The notes under the pieces were generated by a model that was given only the letters and a program-made list of their open reading frames with translations, searched no databases and was not told the DNA's origin. From assembly GCA_903893215.1 (NCBI GenBank), contig CAITLJ010000073.1:61109-125108 (forward strand): a DNA stretch of 64,000 nt. Reading direction: 5' to 3'. Position numbers and translations under genes: made by a program. Below are positions 10,083 through 18,002 of the stretch, piece by piece; positions within the stretch are counted from its first letter, which is position 1, and each line of letters starts with the position of its first letter. The stretch comes from an uncultured Ferrovum sp. (GTDB taxonomy: Bacteria > Pseudomonadota > Gammaproteobacteria > Burkholderiales > Ferrovaceae).

Positions 10083-10485
10083 TGCCCACCAGTCCGATCT
10101 TGGTCACGCCAAGACGCTGGGCGGCAGCCAGCACGGCAGCCACATGGTCGTAGGTGGCGTCCTTGTTCGGGCGCAGGTGGATCTCGTCCTGATCCGCTTC
10201 CAGCGCCACATTTTTCAGCTTGGCTTCGACTTCGGCGCGGTTCGACAGCTTGACCCCGTTCCAGTACACGCCGCCGTAAAGGTCGATGTCGATGGTGACC
10301 ACCACCGGGTCCTTGTGGACGGTGGGCGGGGCACCTTGCGGCATATTGAGCTTCACGGCGTGATTCTGGATGGGAATGGTGATGATCAGCATCACCAGCA
10401 ACACCAGCATCACATCGATCAGTGGCGTGGTGTTCATTTCCATCATCGGCTCGTCTTCTTTCTGACTGCCTACATTCATGGCCAT
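10063..10485 (-). CDS. exbD: Biopolymer transport protein ExbD (second copy)
   Basis: 140 residues: one N-terminal membrane helix (MNTTPLIDVMLVLLVMLII, carrying the conserved membrane aspartate) and a C-terminal periplasmic domain. ExbD partners ExbB to pass proton-motive force to TonB. The frame extends 20 codons upstream, but the ATG at 10485 follows GGAGA at normal spacing and aligns with the other ExbD, so I use it. It lies 90 bp after the first exbD and overlaps the fructokinase gene. The two ExbD proteins differ in sequence, so they are not a recent duplication. Tandem exbD pairs occur in other carbohydrate- or iron-linked TonB clusters. Confidence 0.93.
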   Translation of the reverse strand: MAMNVGSQKEDEPMMEMNTTPLIDVMLVLLVMLIITIPIQNHAVKLNMPQGAPPTVHKDPVVVTIDIDLYGGVYWNGVKLSNRAEVEAKLKNVALEADQDEIHLRPNKDATYDHVAAVLAAAQRLGVTKIGLVGNEQFVE

Positions 10486-10575
10486 GGTGGCGTTCTCCGA
10501 GAGGAATAAAAACCGGTGAAGACACCGGCGCTGCCAGCCGCGCACCCTGGGCGCTGCGACTGGCAGGCAAAAACA

Positions 10576-11004
10576 TCAATGCTTTGGGGGGGGCTCGAGG
10601 ATAAAGCCCACCTTGACGATACCGGCACGCTGACAGGCCAGCACCACCTTGCCGACGCCTTCATAACGCGACAGGGCATCGCCACGGATGTGCACTTCGG
10701 GTTGCGGCACCTTCACCGCTTCCTTCTTGAGCTTTTCCACCAGCGCCCGCTGGTTGGCGATCGGCGTGGTGTTCCAGAACACATGACCATCCTGCGCCAC
10801 CGAGATCAGCACGTTTTCCGGCTTGGTCTGGGTGGGAATGTTGCGTTCCTTCGGCAAATTGACCGGAACGGTGTGGGTGACCACCGGGATGGTGATGAGG
10901 AAGATGATCAGCAGCACCAGCATCACGTCGACCAGCGGCGTGGTGTTGATGGAACTCAGGACTTCGTCTTCATCGCCACCCGAGGATCCGACTGACATAC
11001 CCAT
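10576..11004 (-). CDS. exbD: Biopolymer transport protein ExbD (first copy)
   Basis: 142 residues with the ExbD plan: short cytoplasmic N-terminus rich in Gly, Ser and Asp, one membrane helix (INTTPLVDVMLVLLIIFLI, with the conserved membrane Asp), and a periplasmic domain ending in EPPPKH. The longer frame to 11043 is unlikely: ATG at 11004 follows GGAG, and an ATG six bases further in is a possible alternative. Stands between exbB and the second exbD. Works in the inner-membrane ExbB-ExbD motor that energises TonB. Confidence 0.94.
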   Translation of the reverse strand: MGMSVGSSGGDEDEVLSSINTTPLVDVMLVLLIIFLITIPVVTHTVPVNLPKERNIPTQTKPENVLISVAQDGHVFWNTTPIANQRALVEKLKKEAVKVPQPEVHIRGDALSRYEGVGKVVLACQRAGIVKVGFILEPPPKH

Positions 11005-11074
11005 GATGTAACTCCAGGAGTGAAGGGCGGTGCGCCGGCCCATGCCGGTGCACCGTGGGACCGGTGATGCTGGT

Positions 11075-11959
11075 TCAGTTACCGATCTTGGTGCCGGCGA
11101 TCAGCACTGAGTGCAGGTCGGCGCCAAAAGTGCGCACCTGCTCCATGGCGGCCTTGTTGCGACGGACCAGCCAGTTGTAACCGAGCACGGCGGGCACAGC
11201 CACGGCCAGGCCGATGGCGGTCATGATCAGCGCCTCACCCACGGGCCCCGCCACCTTGTCGATCGAGGCCTGGCCGGCGATACCGATGGCGGTCAGCGCG
11301 TGGTAGATGCCCCACACCGTGCCAAACAGACCGACGAACGGTGCAGTCGAGCCAACAGTGGCGAGGAAAGTCAGGCCGTCCTGCATGCGGCCCGACACCA
11401 GGGTGATGGCACGGTCGATACTCATCGTCACCCAGGTATGGCGGTCGATGGCCTGGATCAGCTTGCCTTCATGGTGCTCGTTGGCAGCCAGTCCGGTTTC
11501 GGCGATATAGCGGAACGGGCTGGCTTCGCCCAGGGTGGCCGTGCCTTCGGTGACGCTTGACGAGGCCCAGAACTTGGTGCGGGCTTCGGCGGCATGACGC
11601 ATCACCTTCGACTGGTCAAGCAGCTTGGTGACGATGATGTACCAGGTGCCGAGCGACATGATCACCAGTGCGATCAATGTGCCGTGGGCAACAAAGTCGC
11701 CCCCTTTCCACAGGGCATCCAGACCGTAGGGGTTATCGACCGATTCCTTTTCGGCGGTGGCTTCCATCGAGGTGCCCTTGCCGGCATTGGCATCCGGCGT
11801 GGCGGGCGCGGCCGGGGTGGCGGCCGCGGCAGCGGGCGCTGCAGCGGCGGGTGCCGGGGCGTCAGCAGCAACGGCATGGTGGCCCAGCACCTGGGCGCCG
11901 GTGAGGGTAAGGACGGCCGCGAGGGTCAGGGCCTGAAACAGTTGACGGGACGACTTCAT
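11075..11959 (-). CDS. exbB: Biopolymer transport protein ExbB (MotA/TolQ/ExbB proton channel)
   Basis: 294 residues. An N-terminal cleavable-looking signal segment is followed by a roughly 40-residue Ala/Pro-rich linker and then the three-helix MotA/TolQ/ExbB domain (DGLTFLATVGSTAPFVGLFG is the conserved helix-2 segment). It forms the proton channel with ExbD. Start: the ATG at 11959 lies 7 nt after GGAGAG; a GTG one codon earlier is possible. The extended exported N-terminus is typical of one class of ExbB and is absent from TolQ, which helps separate the two. Upstream, 187 bp divide it from tonB; downstream it leads into the two exbD genes. Confidence 0.94.
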   Translation of the reverse strand: MKSSRQLFQALTLAAVLTLTGAQVLGHHAVAADAPAPAAAAPAAAAATPAAPATPDANAGKGTSMEATAEKESVDNPYGLDALWKGGDFVAHGTLIALVIMSLGTWYIIVTKLLDQSKVMRHAAEARTKFWASSSVTEGTATLGEASPFRYIAETGLAANEHHEGKLIQAIDRHTWVTMSIDRAITLVSGRMQDGLTFLATVGSTAPFVGLFGTVWGIYHALTAIGIAGQASIDKVAGPVGEALIMTAIGLAVAVPAVLGYNWLVRRNKAAMEQVRTFGADLHSVLIAGTKIGN

Positions 11960-12087
11960 CACATTCTCTCCGGTAATTAACGTGCCAGTGGGAGCTGGCC
12001 TTGGTTCGGTTCAATCAAACGGCCGGAACTTGCTGGCCTTGGTTTTTTTCATGTCTTGCGTTAACAGGCGGCTGCGAGAGCCGGGGT

Positions 12088-12104
12088 TCAGCCTGACAGG
12101 CTGA
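12088..12104. other. Short perfect inverted repeat between tonB and exbB
   Basis: TCAGCCTG and CAGGCTGA face each other around a single base. The hairpin lies 43 bp after the tonB stop and 129 bp before exbB. There is no T-tract, so it is more likely an mRNA-processing or partial attenuation element than a strong terminator. It could let exbB-exbD be expressed at a different level from tonB. Role is inference. Confidence 0.35.
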
Positions 12105-12146
12105 CGCAGATCCAGGACCTGCGCCATGCCACTGCCGTCAGTGCCG

Positions 12147-12845
12147 TCACTCAAGGCGGAATTCGATTTCCTGGTCCACCTCGAACTCGTCCTCGCCCTT
12201 CTCGAACTTGAAGCGCTGGACGTACTCGGTGGCGGCCTTGTCGAATACCCGTTTTGGGTTCGCATCACGCACCACCACGTTGATCACATCGCCTGCCGGG
12301 CTGACCGTCATGCGCAGCAATACCTTGCCAGTGATACCTTCCCGCCGGGCCTGACGCGGGTAGGCAGCGAGCAGATCGCCCACCGGTGGCCGAAAGATGG
12401 GTTGCACACCGGTGCGCAGACGCGGCTTGGGCGCAGGCGGCGGTGGCGGCGCTGGTTTGGGCGCTGGCGGTGCCTCCACCGGTTTCTGGATCACCAGCGG
12501 CGCCTTTGGGGCCTCGGCGACCACGGCGGTAATGGTCTGCGCCGGCGGCGGTGCCTCGATCTTCACCTCGGGCGGCGGCACAAACGCTGGCGGCGTCGCT
12601 TCCGGCGGCGGTGGCGGCAGGTTTTTTGGCGGCGGCGGCGGCGGCGGCGGGGGCGGGGGCGGCGGCAGCTTGATTTCCTCGATCATCTTGATGTCGAGCG
12701 GCTGCTTGACGATCTCCAGCACCTGACGGCCGAGGCCGTTGATCAGGGCGTAGATCAGGACCACGTGGGCGATGACAGCAACAACCAGGCCGGCCATGCG
12801 GCCGCGGCTTGGCTTCTGGTCCACGTAGCTGGATGCGGTACTCAT
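12147..12845 (-). CDS. tonB: Energy transducer TonB
   Basis: 232 residues in classic TonB order: N-terminal inner-membrane anchor (about residues 17-36), a very proline-rich periplasmic spanner that includes a run of 13 consecutive prolines followed by further Pro/Glu/Lys/Ala-rich stretches, and a C-terminal TonB domain (YPRQARREGITGKVLLRMTV). It passes energy from ExbB-ExbD to outer-membrane TonB-dependent receptors. ATG at 12845 follows CGGAG. It is the first gene of the run tonB-exbB-exbD-exbD-fructokinase-permease-pgi. The GC-rich proline run (about 12635-12665) is prone to sequencing or replication slippage. Confidence 0.95.
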   Translation of the reverse strand: MSTASSYVDQKPSRGRMAGLVVAVIAHVVLIYALINGLGRQVLEIVKQPLDIKMIEEIKLPPPPPPPPPPPPPKNLPPPPPEATPPAFVPPPEVKIEAPPPAQTITAVVAEAPKAPLVIQKPVEAPPAPKPAPPPPPAPKPRLRTGVQPIFRPPVGDLLAAYPRQARREGITGKVLLRMTVSPAGDVINVVVRDANPKRVFDKAATEYVQRFKFEKGEDEFEVDQEIEFRLE

Positions 12846-13242
12846 GGGGTGTGCTCCGGGAATGGCGTACAGATGAAAAACGGATCGTACTCAGACTGAA
12901 CCGCAGTTTGGGAGTTTTGTTCAGTCCCGGCTTGGCAGGACGAGACAGGGCGACAAGATGCTGGCACTGCTAAAGCAACAGCCGTGCCGGGCACGTTGTA
13001 GCACATTGACGCACGGGTCCGCCACATGGCGGATGCAGAAGCTTGCAGACGGGATTGGGTGGTGTCGTATGCGCGCCTGGCGAGGGACGACGCACGACGG
13101 CACAGGCTGGCAAGCCCTGTTGGCACTGGTTTGGTGCGTAACGGGACGGACGGTCTGGCGGGGTCCTGCAAAGGAACGCAAAGCGATCTGCGCAAGCCCG
13201 TTCCGGCTGCGCTGTCGCTGGCGGGGGATCCATTGCGGATTT

Positions 13243-13257
13243 GCACCGTCACGGTGC
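13243..13257. promoter_or_regulatory. Inverted repeat, possible regulatory site
   Basis: GCACCGTCACGGTGC is a perfect palindrome with 7-base arms around one base. A partial copy, CGGTGCATG, follows at about 13270. It lies roughly 400 bp upstream of tonB. It could be an operator for an unknown regulator or a small hairpin; nothing else in the window identifies a cognate factor. Confidence 0.25.
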
Positions 13258-13463
13258 ATGCCTGCAATTTCGGTGCATGACCAACCGGTCCGCGTTTGCG
13301 GGGGCAGTGCCGCCACGAGTGCGCGGGGATCGCCGGGGCGCGGTGAACGGCTGAATTGGTAGGGTTTTCATGGCGCGGCGCTCTCGATTCTGTGCGCCAG
13401 CAGGGTGCACGTTGTGGGTATCCCGCTGGCAGTGCCTTGGATCATTGCCCAAGCTAGCAAGCT

Positions 13464-13479
13464 TTGTAATCGATTGCAA
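13464..13479. promoter_or_regulatory. LacI-family operator candidate
   Basis: TTGTAATCGATTGCAA is a 16-bp palindrome with a single mismatch and the central CG dyad typical of LacI/GalR operators. It lies 30 bp beyond the stop of the LacI-type gene at 13509-14612 and upstream of tonB. On the minus strand the motif includes TTGCAA, which could double as a -35 element with TAGCTT 17 nt on; that reading is weak. Binding would place transcription entering the tonB-exbBD-sugar genes under the adjacent repressor. Confidence 0.6.
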
Positions 13480-13508
13480 TCCTGCGCCGCAGCATGATCG
13501 CAGCCGCG

Positions 13509-14612
13509 TCAGGCCGCGACGGAGCCGGTCCGTGTGCTAGCCCGCTGAACCAGCGTCGGAACCAGCACGCGCGGTGTGGCGCTACCGCTGCGCATCAATT
13601 CCAGCAGGGTGTCCACCAGCAGGCGCCCGCCTTCCTCGATGGACTGGCGGACGGTGGTGAGGGCAGGCTGAAACGTCTGCGCCATTGCCACGTCATCGTA
13701 GCCGACCACCGATACATCCTGCGGCACCGCCACCTGATGGGCGCGCAGGGCGCTGATGGCCGCCATCGCGATCAGGTCACTGCAGGCAAAGATGCCGTCA
13801 AACGCTTGATGCAGGTCCAGCAGCCGACGGATCGGCTCGCGACCACCGTCGGTCATGAAGGAGGCCGGCAGGATCAGGTTCGGATCGGGCTGGATGCCGG
13901 CCTTTTGATGGGCTGCAAGATAGCCTTGATAACGGTGGTCCACTTCGGGCAGGTCGCGGTCACCCAGAAAGCAGATGCGCTGGCGGCCTTCGCGCAGCAG
14001 TGCCTGGGTGGCCAGCAAGCCGCCCTGTACGTTGTCACCGCCCACCGTGCAATACAGCTGCTGCGGCAACTGTGCGCCCCAGACCACGACGGGCAGCTGG
14101 CGCGCAGCCAGGCGGTTGAGCGCTTCATGGTGATGCCACTGGCCGATCAGGATCACCCCGCCGGCCCGTCCGTTATCGATGTAGCGTGCCGCATCGGCCA
14201 TCATGTCGGCATCGATACGTGTGAGCAACATGTCATAACCGCGAATGGTCAACGCGTCGGCCAGGCTGCCGAGCAGGCTCAGGAAAAACGGGTCGGAGAT
14301 GGCCTGGCGTTCGCGTCCCTGATAAGGCACCACCACGGCAATGGTGTTGTTATGCCCCAGCCGCAGATTCTGCGCACCCACATTGATCGAATAATTGAGT
14401 GACCGCGCCAGATCGACAATGCGTTGGCAGGTTTCCGGGTTCACCAGCGGCGAACCATTCAGTGCGCGTGACACCGTGGCGGTGGAGACGCCAGCCAGTC
14501 GCGCAATATCCGCCATCTGTAGCCGCCGCTTGTCGCTGTCGACCGTGCGCCCGGGGTTGGCGGGATTGGCCGGTCTGGCAGCGGGAAGGGGGGCGGATTT
14601 GGGTGCACTCAT
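13509..14612 (-). CDS. LacI-family transcriptional repressor
   Basis: 367 residues. After a ~30-residue Pro/Ala-rich leader comes the LacI helix-turn-helix and hinge (MADIARLAGVSTATVSRALN at about 33-52), then a periplasmic-binding-protein-like sugar-sensing domain (residues about 90-350). ATG at 14612 follows AGGG; an internal ATG at the start of the HTH would give a shorter, more typical protein. By family it binds palindromic operators and lets go when it binds a sugar effector. It sits at the head of the TonB/sugar gene run, beside a matching palindrome, so it most likely controls sugar import and catabolism. The effector is unknown; sucrose or a breakdown product is the natural guess. 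Confidence 0.92.
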   Translation of the reverse strand: MSAPKSAPLPAARPANPANPGRTVDSDKRRLQMADIARLAGVSTATVSRALNGSPLVNPETCQRIVDLARSLNYSINVGAQNLRLGHNNTIAVVVPYQGRERQAISDPFFLSLLGSLADALTIRGYDMLLTRIDADMMADAARYIDNGRAGGVILIGQWHHHEALNRLAARQLPVVVWGAQLPQQLYCTVGGDNVQGGLLATQALLREGRQRICFLGDRDLPEVDHRYQGYLAAHQKAGIQPDPNLILPASFMTDGGREPIRRLLDLHQAFDGIFACSDLIAMAAISALRAHQVAVPQDVSVVGYDDVAMAQTFQPALTTVRQSIEEGGRLLVDTLLELMRSGSATPRVLVPTLVQRASTRTGSVAA

Positions 14613-14819
14613 GGTTGCCCTGATTCTGCGTTTACTGGCGACAGATGTAAACGCCGCCAGTGGTACACGCCCTCTGCCGACGTACCCGCAATCGTCATTG
14701 CCGCCGCGGGAACCCTCGGCTATGCTGCGCCGTCAAACGACTGTTTAAACCAAAGCGGGTGACTTGGCGTTGGGCCCCGTGGCCCGGCAGCCGATGGCCC
14801 GATCACAAGGCGGAGAGCA

Positions 14820-15578
14820 ATGACCATCCAGGTCGGGGAGCGCATCCTGATCACCGGTGCCAGTTCTGGCATCGGTGAGGGACTTGCGCGCCATTTCGCG
14901 GCGCAGGGTTGCCACCTCGCCCTCTGCGCACGGCGCATCGATCGGCTCACGCAGTTGCGCACAGCACTGTTGCAACAGCATGCCGGCCTGAAGATCAGCG
15001 TCCATGCGCTGGATGTGACCGACGCGCAGGCGGTGTTTGTCGAGTTCCAGTCCGCCCGGGCTGCACATGGCGGACTGGACCGGATCATTGTCAATGCCGG
15101 CATCGGCGATGGCAGGCGCATCGGCACTGGTCATCAGGATGCCAACCGGCATACGGTCGAGGTGAACTTTCTGGCGGCGCTGACCCAGTGTGAAGCCGCC
15201 GTACAGATTTTCCGGGCCCAGAAGGCCGGTCATCTGGTCACCATTGCCTCGATGAGTGCGGTGCGCGGCATGCCTCGGCATCTCACCGCCTATGCGGCTG
15301 CAAAAGCGGGCCTGGTGCACCTTACCGAGGGCATCCGCGCCGAGTTGCTGGCAACCCCGATCCGGGTGTCCTGCATCCTGCCGGGTTACATTCGCACCGA
15401 GCTGAACGCCAACGCGCCAAGAATGCTGGCCGAGGTGGATGCCATCACGGGGGCGCGTCTGATAGCGCGCGCCATCGCCCGCGAGCCAGCACAGGCCTGT
15501 GTGCCGGCCTGGCCCTGGCAACCCCTGGGCTGGTTGATGCGCCACCTGCCGCTCAGGCTGGTAGCGCGCATGGTCTGA
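14820..15578 (+). CDS. SDR-family oxidoreductase
   Basis: 252 residues, a classical short-chain dehydrogenase/reductase. NAD(P)-binding TGASSGIG lies near residues 13-20, the structural NAG motif (VNAGIG) near 92, and the catalytic Ser, Tyr and Lys in IASMSAVRG and YAAAK. ATG at 14820 follows GGAGAG. The C-terminal 60 residues are hydrophobic and basic (WPWQPLGWLMRHLPLRLVARM), similar to SDRs that sit at membranes and act on lipid substrates. The next gene is an acyl-CoA dehydrogenase on the same strand 53 bp away, in keeping with lipid metabolism. Substrate not determinable. Confidence 0.88.
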   Translation: MTIQVGERILITGASSGIGEGLARHFAAQGCHLALCARRIDRLTQLRTALLQQHAGLKISVHALDVTDAQAVFVEFQSARAAHGGLDRIIVNAGIGDGRRIGTGHQDANRHTVEVNFLAALTQCEAAVQIFRAQKAGHLVTIASMSAVRGMPRHLTAYAAAKAGLVHLTEGIRAELLATPIRVSCILPGYIRTELNANAPRMLAEVDAITGARLIARAIAREPAQACVPAWPWQPLGWLMRHLPLRLVARMV

Positions 15579-15631
15579 TCCGGATTTATTTTTTTCCCGT
15601 CACCTTTCACGTTTTTTTCAGGAAAGTCTTC

Positions 15632-17422
15632 ATGCCTTCGTACACGCCTCCCCTTCGTGACCTGCAATTCGTGCTGCATGAACTGTTGCAGGTGGAATCG
15701 GTGCTGCAAACCTTGCCGGCGCATGCCGAACTCGATGCCGACACCATCAATGCCGTGATCGAGGAAGCCGGCAAGTTTTGCGCCGATGTGATCGCCCCGC
15801 TCAACCGGGTGGGCGATCAGCAGGGGTGCAAACTCGACGTCAGCACCCATGCCGTGACCGCACCAGAGGGGTTCCGGACGGCTTACCAACAGTATGTGCA
15901 GGGCGGCTGGCCCAGCCTCAGCTGTGATCCTGAATTCGGTGGCCAGGGCCTGCCGGTCACGCTCAATCAGGCGCTTTACGAAATGCTCAACTCGGCCTCG
16001 CAGGCCTGGACCATGTATCCGGGCCTTTCGCATGGCGCGTATGACTGTCTGCATGCCCATGGCACCGACGAGCAGAAGCAGACGTACCTGCCCAGGCTGG
16101 TGAGTGGCGAGTGGACCGGCACCATGTGTCTGACCGAGCCGCATTGCGGCACGGATCTCGGCATGTTGCGCACCAAGGCCGAACCGCAGGCGGACGGCTC
16201 GTTCCGTCTGAACGGTGAAAAGATCTTCATCTCGGCCGGTGAACACGACCTGGCCGACAACATCATCCATCTGGTGCTGGCGCGACTGCCAGATGCCCCG
16301 GCTGGATCGAAAGGCATCTCGCTGTTCGTGGTCCCCAAATTCCTGGTCAATGCCGATGGCAGCCTGGGCGCACGCAATGGCATTTTCTGTGGTGGCCTGG
16401 AGCACAAGATGGGCATTCACGGCAATGCCACCGCGCAGATGGTGCTGCAGGATGCGGTGGGCTCACTGGTCGGCGCGCCCCATCGTGGCCTGGCGGCCAT
16501 GTTCGTGATGATGAACGCAGCCCGATTGGGTGTTGGCGCCCAGTCACTCGGCCTGACCGAGGTGGCCTATCAGAATGCGGCCCGTTATGCGCGTGAGCGT
16601 GTGCAAAGCCGCGCCCTGTCCGGCCCGCAAAACCCACAGCAGCCGGCCGACCCGATCATCGTGCACCCGGACGTGCGCCGCCTGCTGCTGACGGCGCGCG
16701 CCTATGCGGAAGCCGGCCGTGCCCTGTTGCTCTGGAGCGCGCTGGAAATCGATCGCAGCGAGCACGCCGCATCGCTGGAGCAGAAAACCACCAGTGCCGA
16801 ACTGGTTGCGCTGATGACTCCGATCGTCAAGGCCTTTCTGACCGACAATGGCTGGATCGCCACCTCGCATTGCCTGCAGGTACTCGGCGGCCATGGCTAC
16901 GTGGCGGAGTGGGGCATGGAGCAGTTCGTGCGCGACGCGCGTATCAACATGATTTACGAGGGCACCAACGCGGTGCAGTCACTCGATCTGCTCGGCCGCA
17001 AGGTATTGGCCGATGGCGGCAAGCGGCTGCAGGCTTTTGGCGGCCTCGTCCGTAACCTGATCACCGAGTCCGCCGGCGATCCGCGCATGACTGAATTCAC
17101 CGGGCCGCTCGGCGTCCTGGCGCAACGGCTGACCAGGCTGACCGGCGAGATCGGCTTGCGCGCGCAGCAGAATCCGGAGGAGGTGGGGGCGGCGGCTGTT
17201 GACTATCTGCGCATCACCGGGCATCTGGTGTTTGCCTGGCTGTGGGCCCGCATGGCCAGGATCGCCCTGCAGCATGAGGGAGACGGCGATCCGTTTTATG
17301 CCACCAAGCTGGCCACTGCGCGTTTTTATTACGCCAAGCTGTTGCCAGAAGTGGAAAGCCTGTTTGCCCAGTTGCAGTCCGGTGCGGCTCCGGTGATGAC
17401 GCTCGAAGCCGCGTTGTTCTGA
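15632..17422 (+). CDS. Acyl-CoA dehydrogenase (long form with C-terminal extension)
   Basis: 596 residues. It starts with the AcylCoA_DH_N module (YTPPLRDLQFVLHELL), followed by the FAD-dependent acyl-CoA dehydrogenase core (MCLTEPHCGTDLGMLRT and the C-terminal helical bundle with RDARINMIYEGTNAVQ), and ends with the ~130-residue extension found in the 590-600-residue class. The family oxidises acyl-CoA thioesters to enoyl-CoA in beta-oxidation, passing electrons to ETF. The ATG at 15632 follows CAGGAAAG. T-rich runs lie in the 53-bp gap to the upstream SDR. Chain-length preference cannot be read from sequence. Confidence 0.93.
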   Translation: MPSYTPPLRDLQFVLHELLQVESVLQTLPAHAELDADTINAVIEEAGKFCADVIAPLNRVGDQQGCKLDVSTHAVTAPEGFRTAYQQYVQGGWPSLSCDPEFGGQGLPVTLNQALYEMLNSASQAWTMYPGLSHGAYDCLHAHGTDEQKQTYLPRLVSGEWTGTMCLTEPHCGTDLGMLRTKAEPQADGSFRLNGEKIFISAGEHDLADNIIHLVLARLPDAPAGSKGISLFVVPKFLVNADGSLGARNGIFCGGLEHKMGIHGNATAQMVLQDAVGSLVGAPHRGLAAMFVMMNAARLGVGAQSLGLTEVAYQNAARYARERVQSRALSGPQNPQQPADPIIVHPDVRRLLLTARAYAEAGRALLLWSALEIDRSEHAASLEQKTTSAELVALMTPIVKAFLTDNGWIATSHCLQVLGGHGYVAEWGMEQFVRDARINMIYEGTNAVQSLDLLGRKVLADGGKRLQAFGGLVRNLITESAGDPRMTEFTGPLGVLAQRLTRLTGEIGLRAQQNPEEVGAAAVDYLRITGHLVFAWLWARMARIALQHEGDGDPFYATKLATARFYYAKLLPEVESLFAQLQSGAAPVMTLEAALF

Positions 17423-17452
17423 AGCGGCGGCGCGCAGCCCCGTCGTGACGGG

Positions 17453-17538
17453 GGCCGTGCCAGACTGACCGTCGGCCAAAGCCATGCCGGCGGGGGGCGT
17501 GCCAGACCGACCGTTGGCCACGGCCATGCTGGCGGGGT
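17453..17538. repeat. Imperfect tandem repeat, 42-bp period
   Basis: Two copies of a unit beginning CGTGCCAGAC, at 17456 and 17498, fill most of the gap between two convergent genes. They differ at a few positions (for example CTGACCGTC versus CCGACCGTT). A small hairpin, CTGCG/CGCAG, follows at about 17541. No coding potential is apparent. It may be a duplicated terminator-like or REP-like element. Confidence 0.5.
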
Positions 17539-17580
17539 GCCTGCGTTTCCTACGCAGCCCCGCTCGTGTGGTGGTCTCCG

Positions 17581-17958
17581 TCAGGCTGGCGGGGTGCTGT
17601 CGAACACTTCCTTGATGCTGCGGAAGGCATCGACAGCCAGCGGGAAACCGCAGTAGACGGTGCTGTGAAACAGCACTTCCCCGATCTCGGCGCGCGTCGC
17701 GCCATTGTTCAACGCACCCCGGACGTGGCCCTTGATCTCATTGCTTCGTCCAAGGGCGATCAGCATGCCCAAGGTGATCAGGGAGCGCGTTTTCAGGTCC
17801 AGCGTGCCCCGGTCCCAGACCGCGCCCCAGGCATTGCGGGTGACCAGATGCTGGAATTCCTGCGCAAACGGGTCGGGATCGGCGAAGGCTTTTGCCACGA
17901 AGGCTTCACCCATCACCTGGGTGCGCATGGCCAGGCCCTTGTCGTGCTGTTGATCCAT
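17581..17958 (-). CDS. Carboxymuconolactone decarboxylase family protein (PcaC-like)
   Basis: 125 residues, matching the length and pattern of 4-carboxymuconolactone decarboxylase: VTRNAWGAVWDRGTLDLKTR, the LITLGMLIALGR core, and GATRAEIGEVLFHSTVYCGFP. PcaC converts 4-carboxymuconolactone to beta-ketoadipate enol-lactone in protocatechuate degradation. No other pca gene is present here, so it may be a stand-alone paralogue (alkylhydroperoxidase-like folds share this family). Divergent from the following GST gene with 44 bp between starts. ATG at 17958. Confidence 0.85.
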   Translation of the reverse strand: MDQQHDKGLAMRTQVMGEAFVAKAFADPDPFAQEFQHLVTRNAWGAVWDRGTLDLKTRSLITLGMLIALGRSNEIKGHVRGALNNGATRAEIGEVLFHSTVYCGFPLAVDAFRSIKEVFDSTPPA

Positions 17959-18002
17959 GGTTCCGCTATGCTCCTTGCAATGCTCAAAAAGGAAAGCATG
18001 AC

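Larger units (their letters stand above)
12846..13508. other. Intergenic region upstream of tonB
   Basis: 663 bp between the start of tonB and the end of the lacI-type gene, the longest non-coding stretch in the window. It holds the LacI-type palindrome at 13464-13479, a second inverted repeat GCACCGT-C-ACGGTGC at 13243-13257, and CTGAAC/GTTCAG arms around 12896-12924 just upstream of tonB. Open frames on both strands show no recognisable protein family and no convincing ribosome sites. I read it as the control region of the tonB-to-pgi transcription unit; no promoter can be fixed by eye. Confidence 0.5.

Noticed and set aside
12011..12127. Possible 38-codon gene between tonB and exbB (minus strand)
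   Set aside because: It has an ATG and stop, but no clear ribosome site, no family resemblance, and it includes the inverted repeat at 12088-12104. More likely an untranslated spacer.
12600..12680. Frameshift suspected in the GGC/GGG-rich proline tract of tonB
   Set aside because: The frame is intact from anchor to C-terminal domain and long proline runs are normal in TonB, so no error needs to be invoked, though length heterogeneity is possible.
12846..13508. Open frames of 70-140 codons on both strands upstream of tonB
   Set aside because: None has a credible ribosome site, domain, signal peptide or codon pattern; several overlap each other. I treat the region as regulatory.
17581..17958. 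Protocatechuate (pca) degradation cluster
   Set aside because: Only the PcaC-like gene is present; neighbours are a GST and an acyl-CoA dehydrogenase, so the pathway cannot be claimed.
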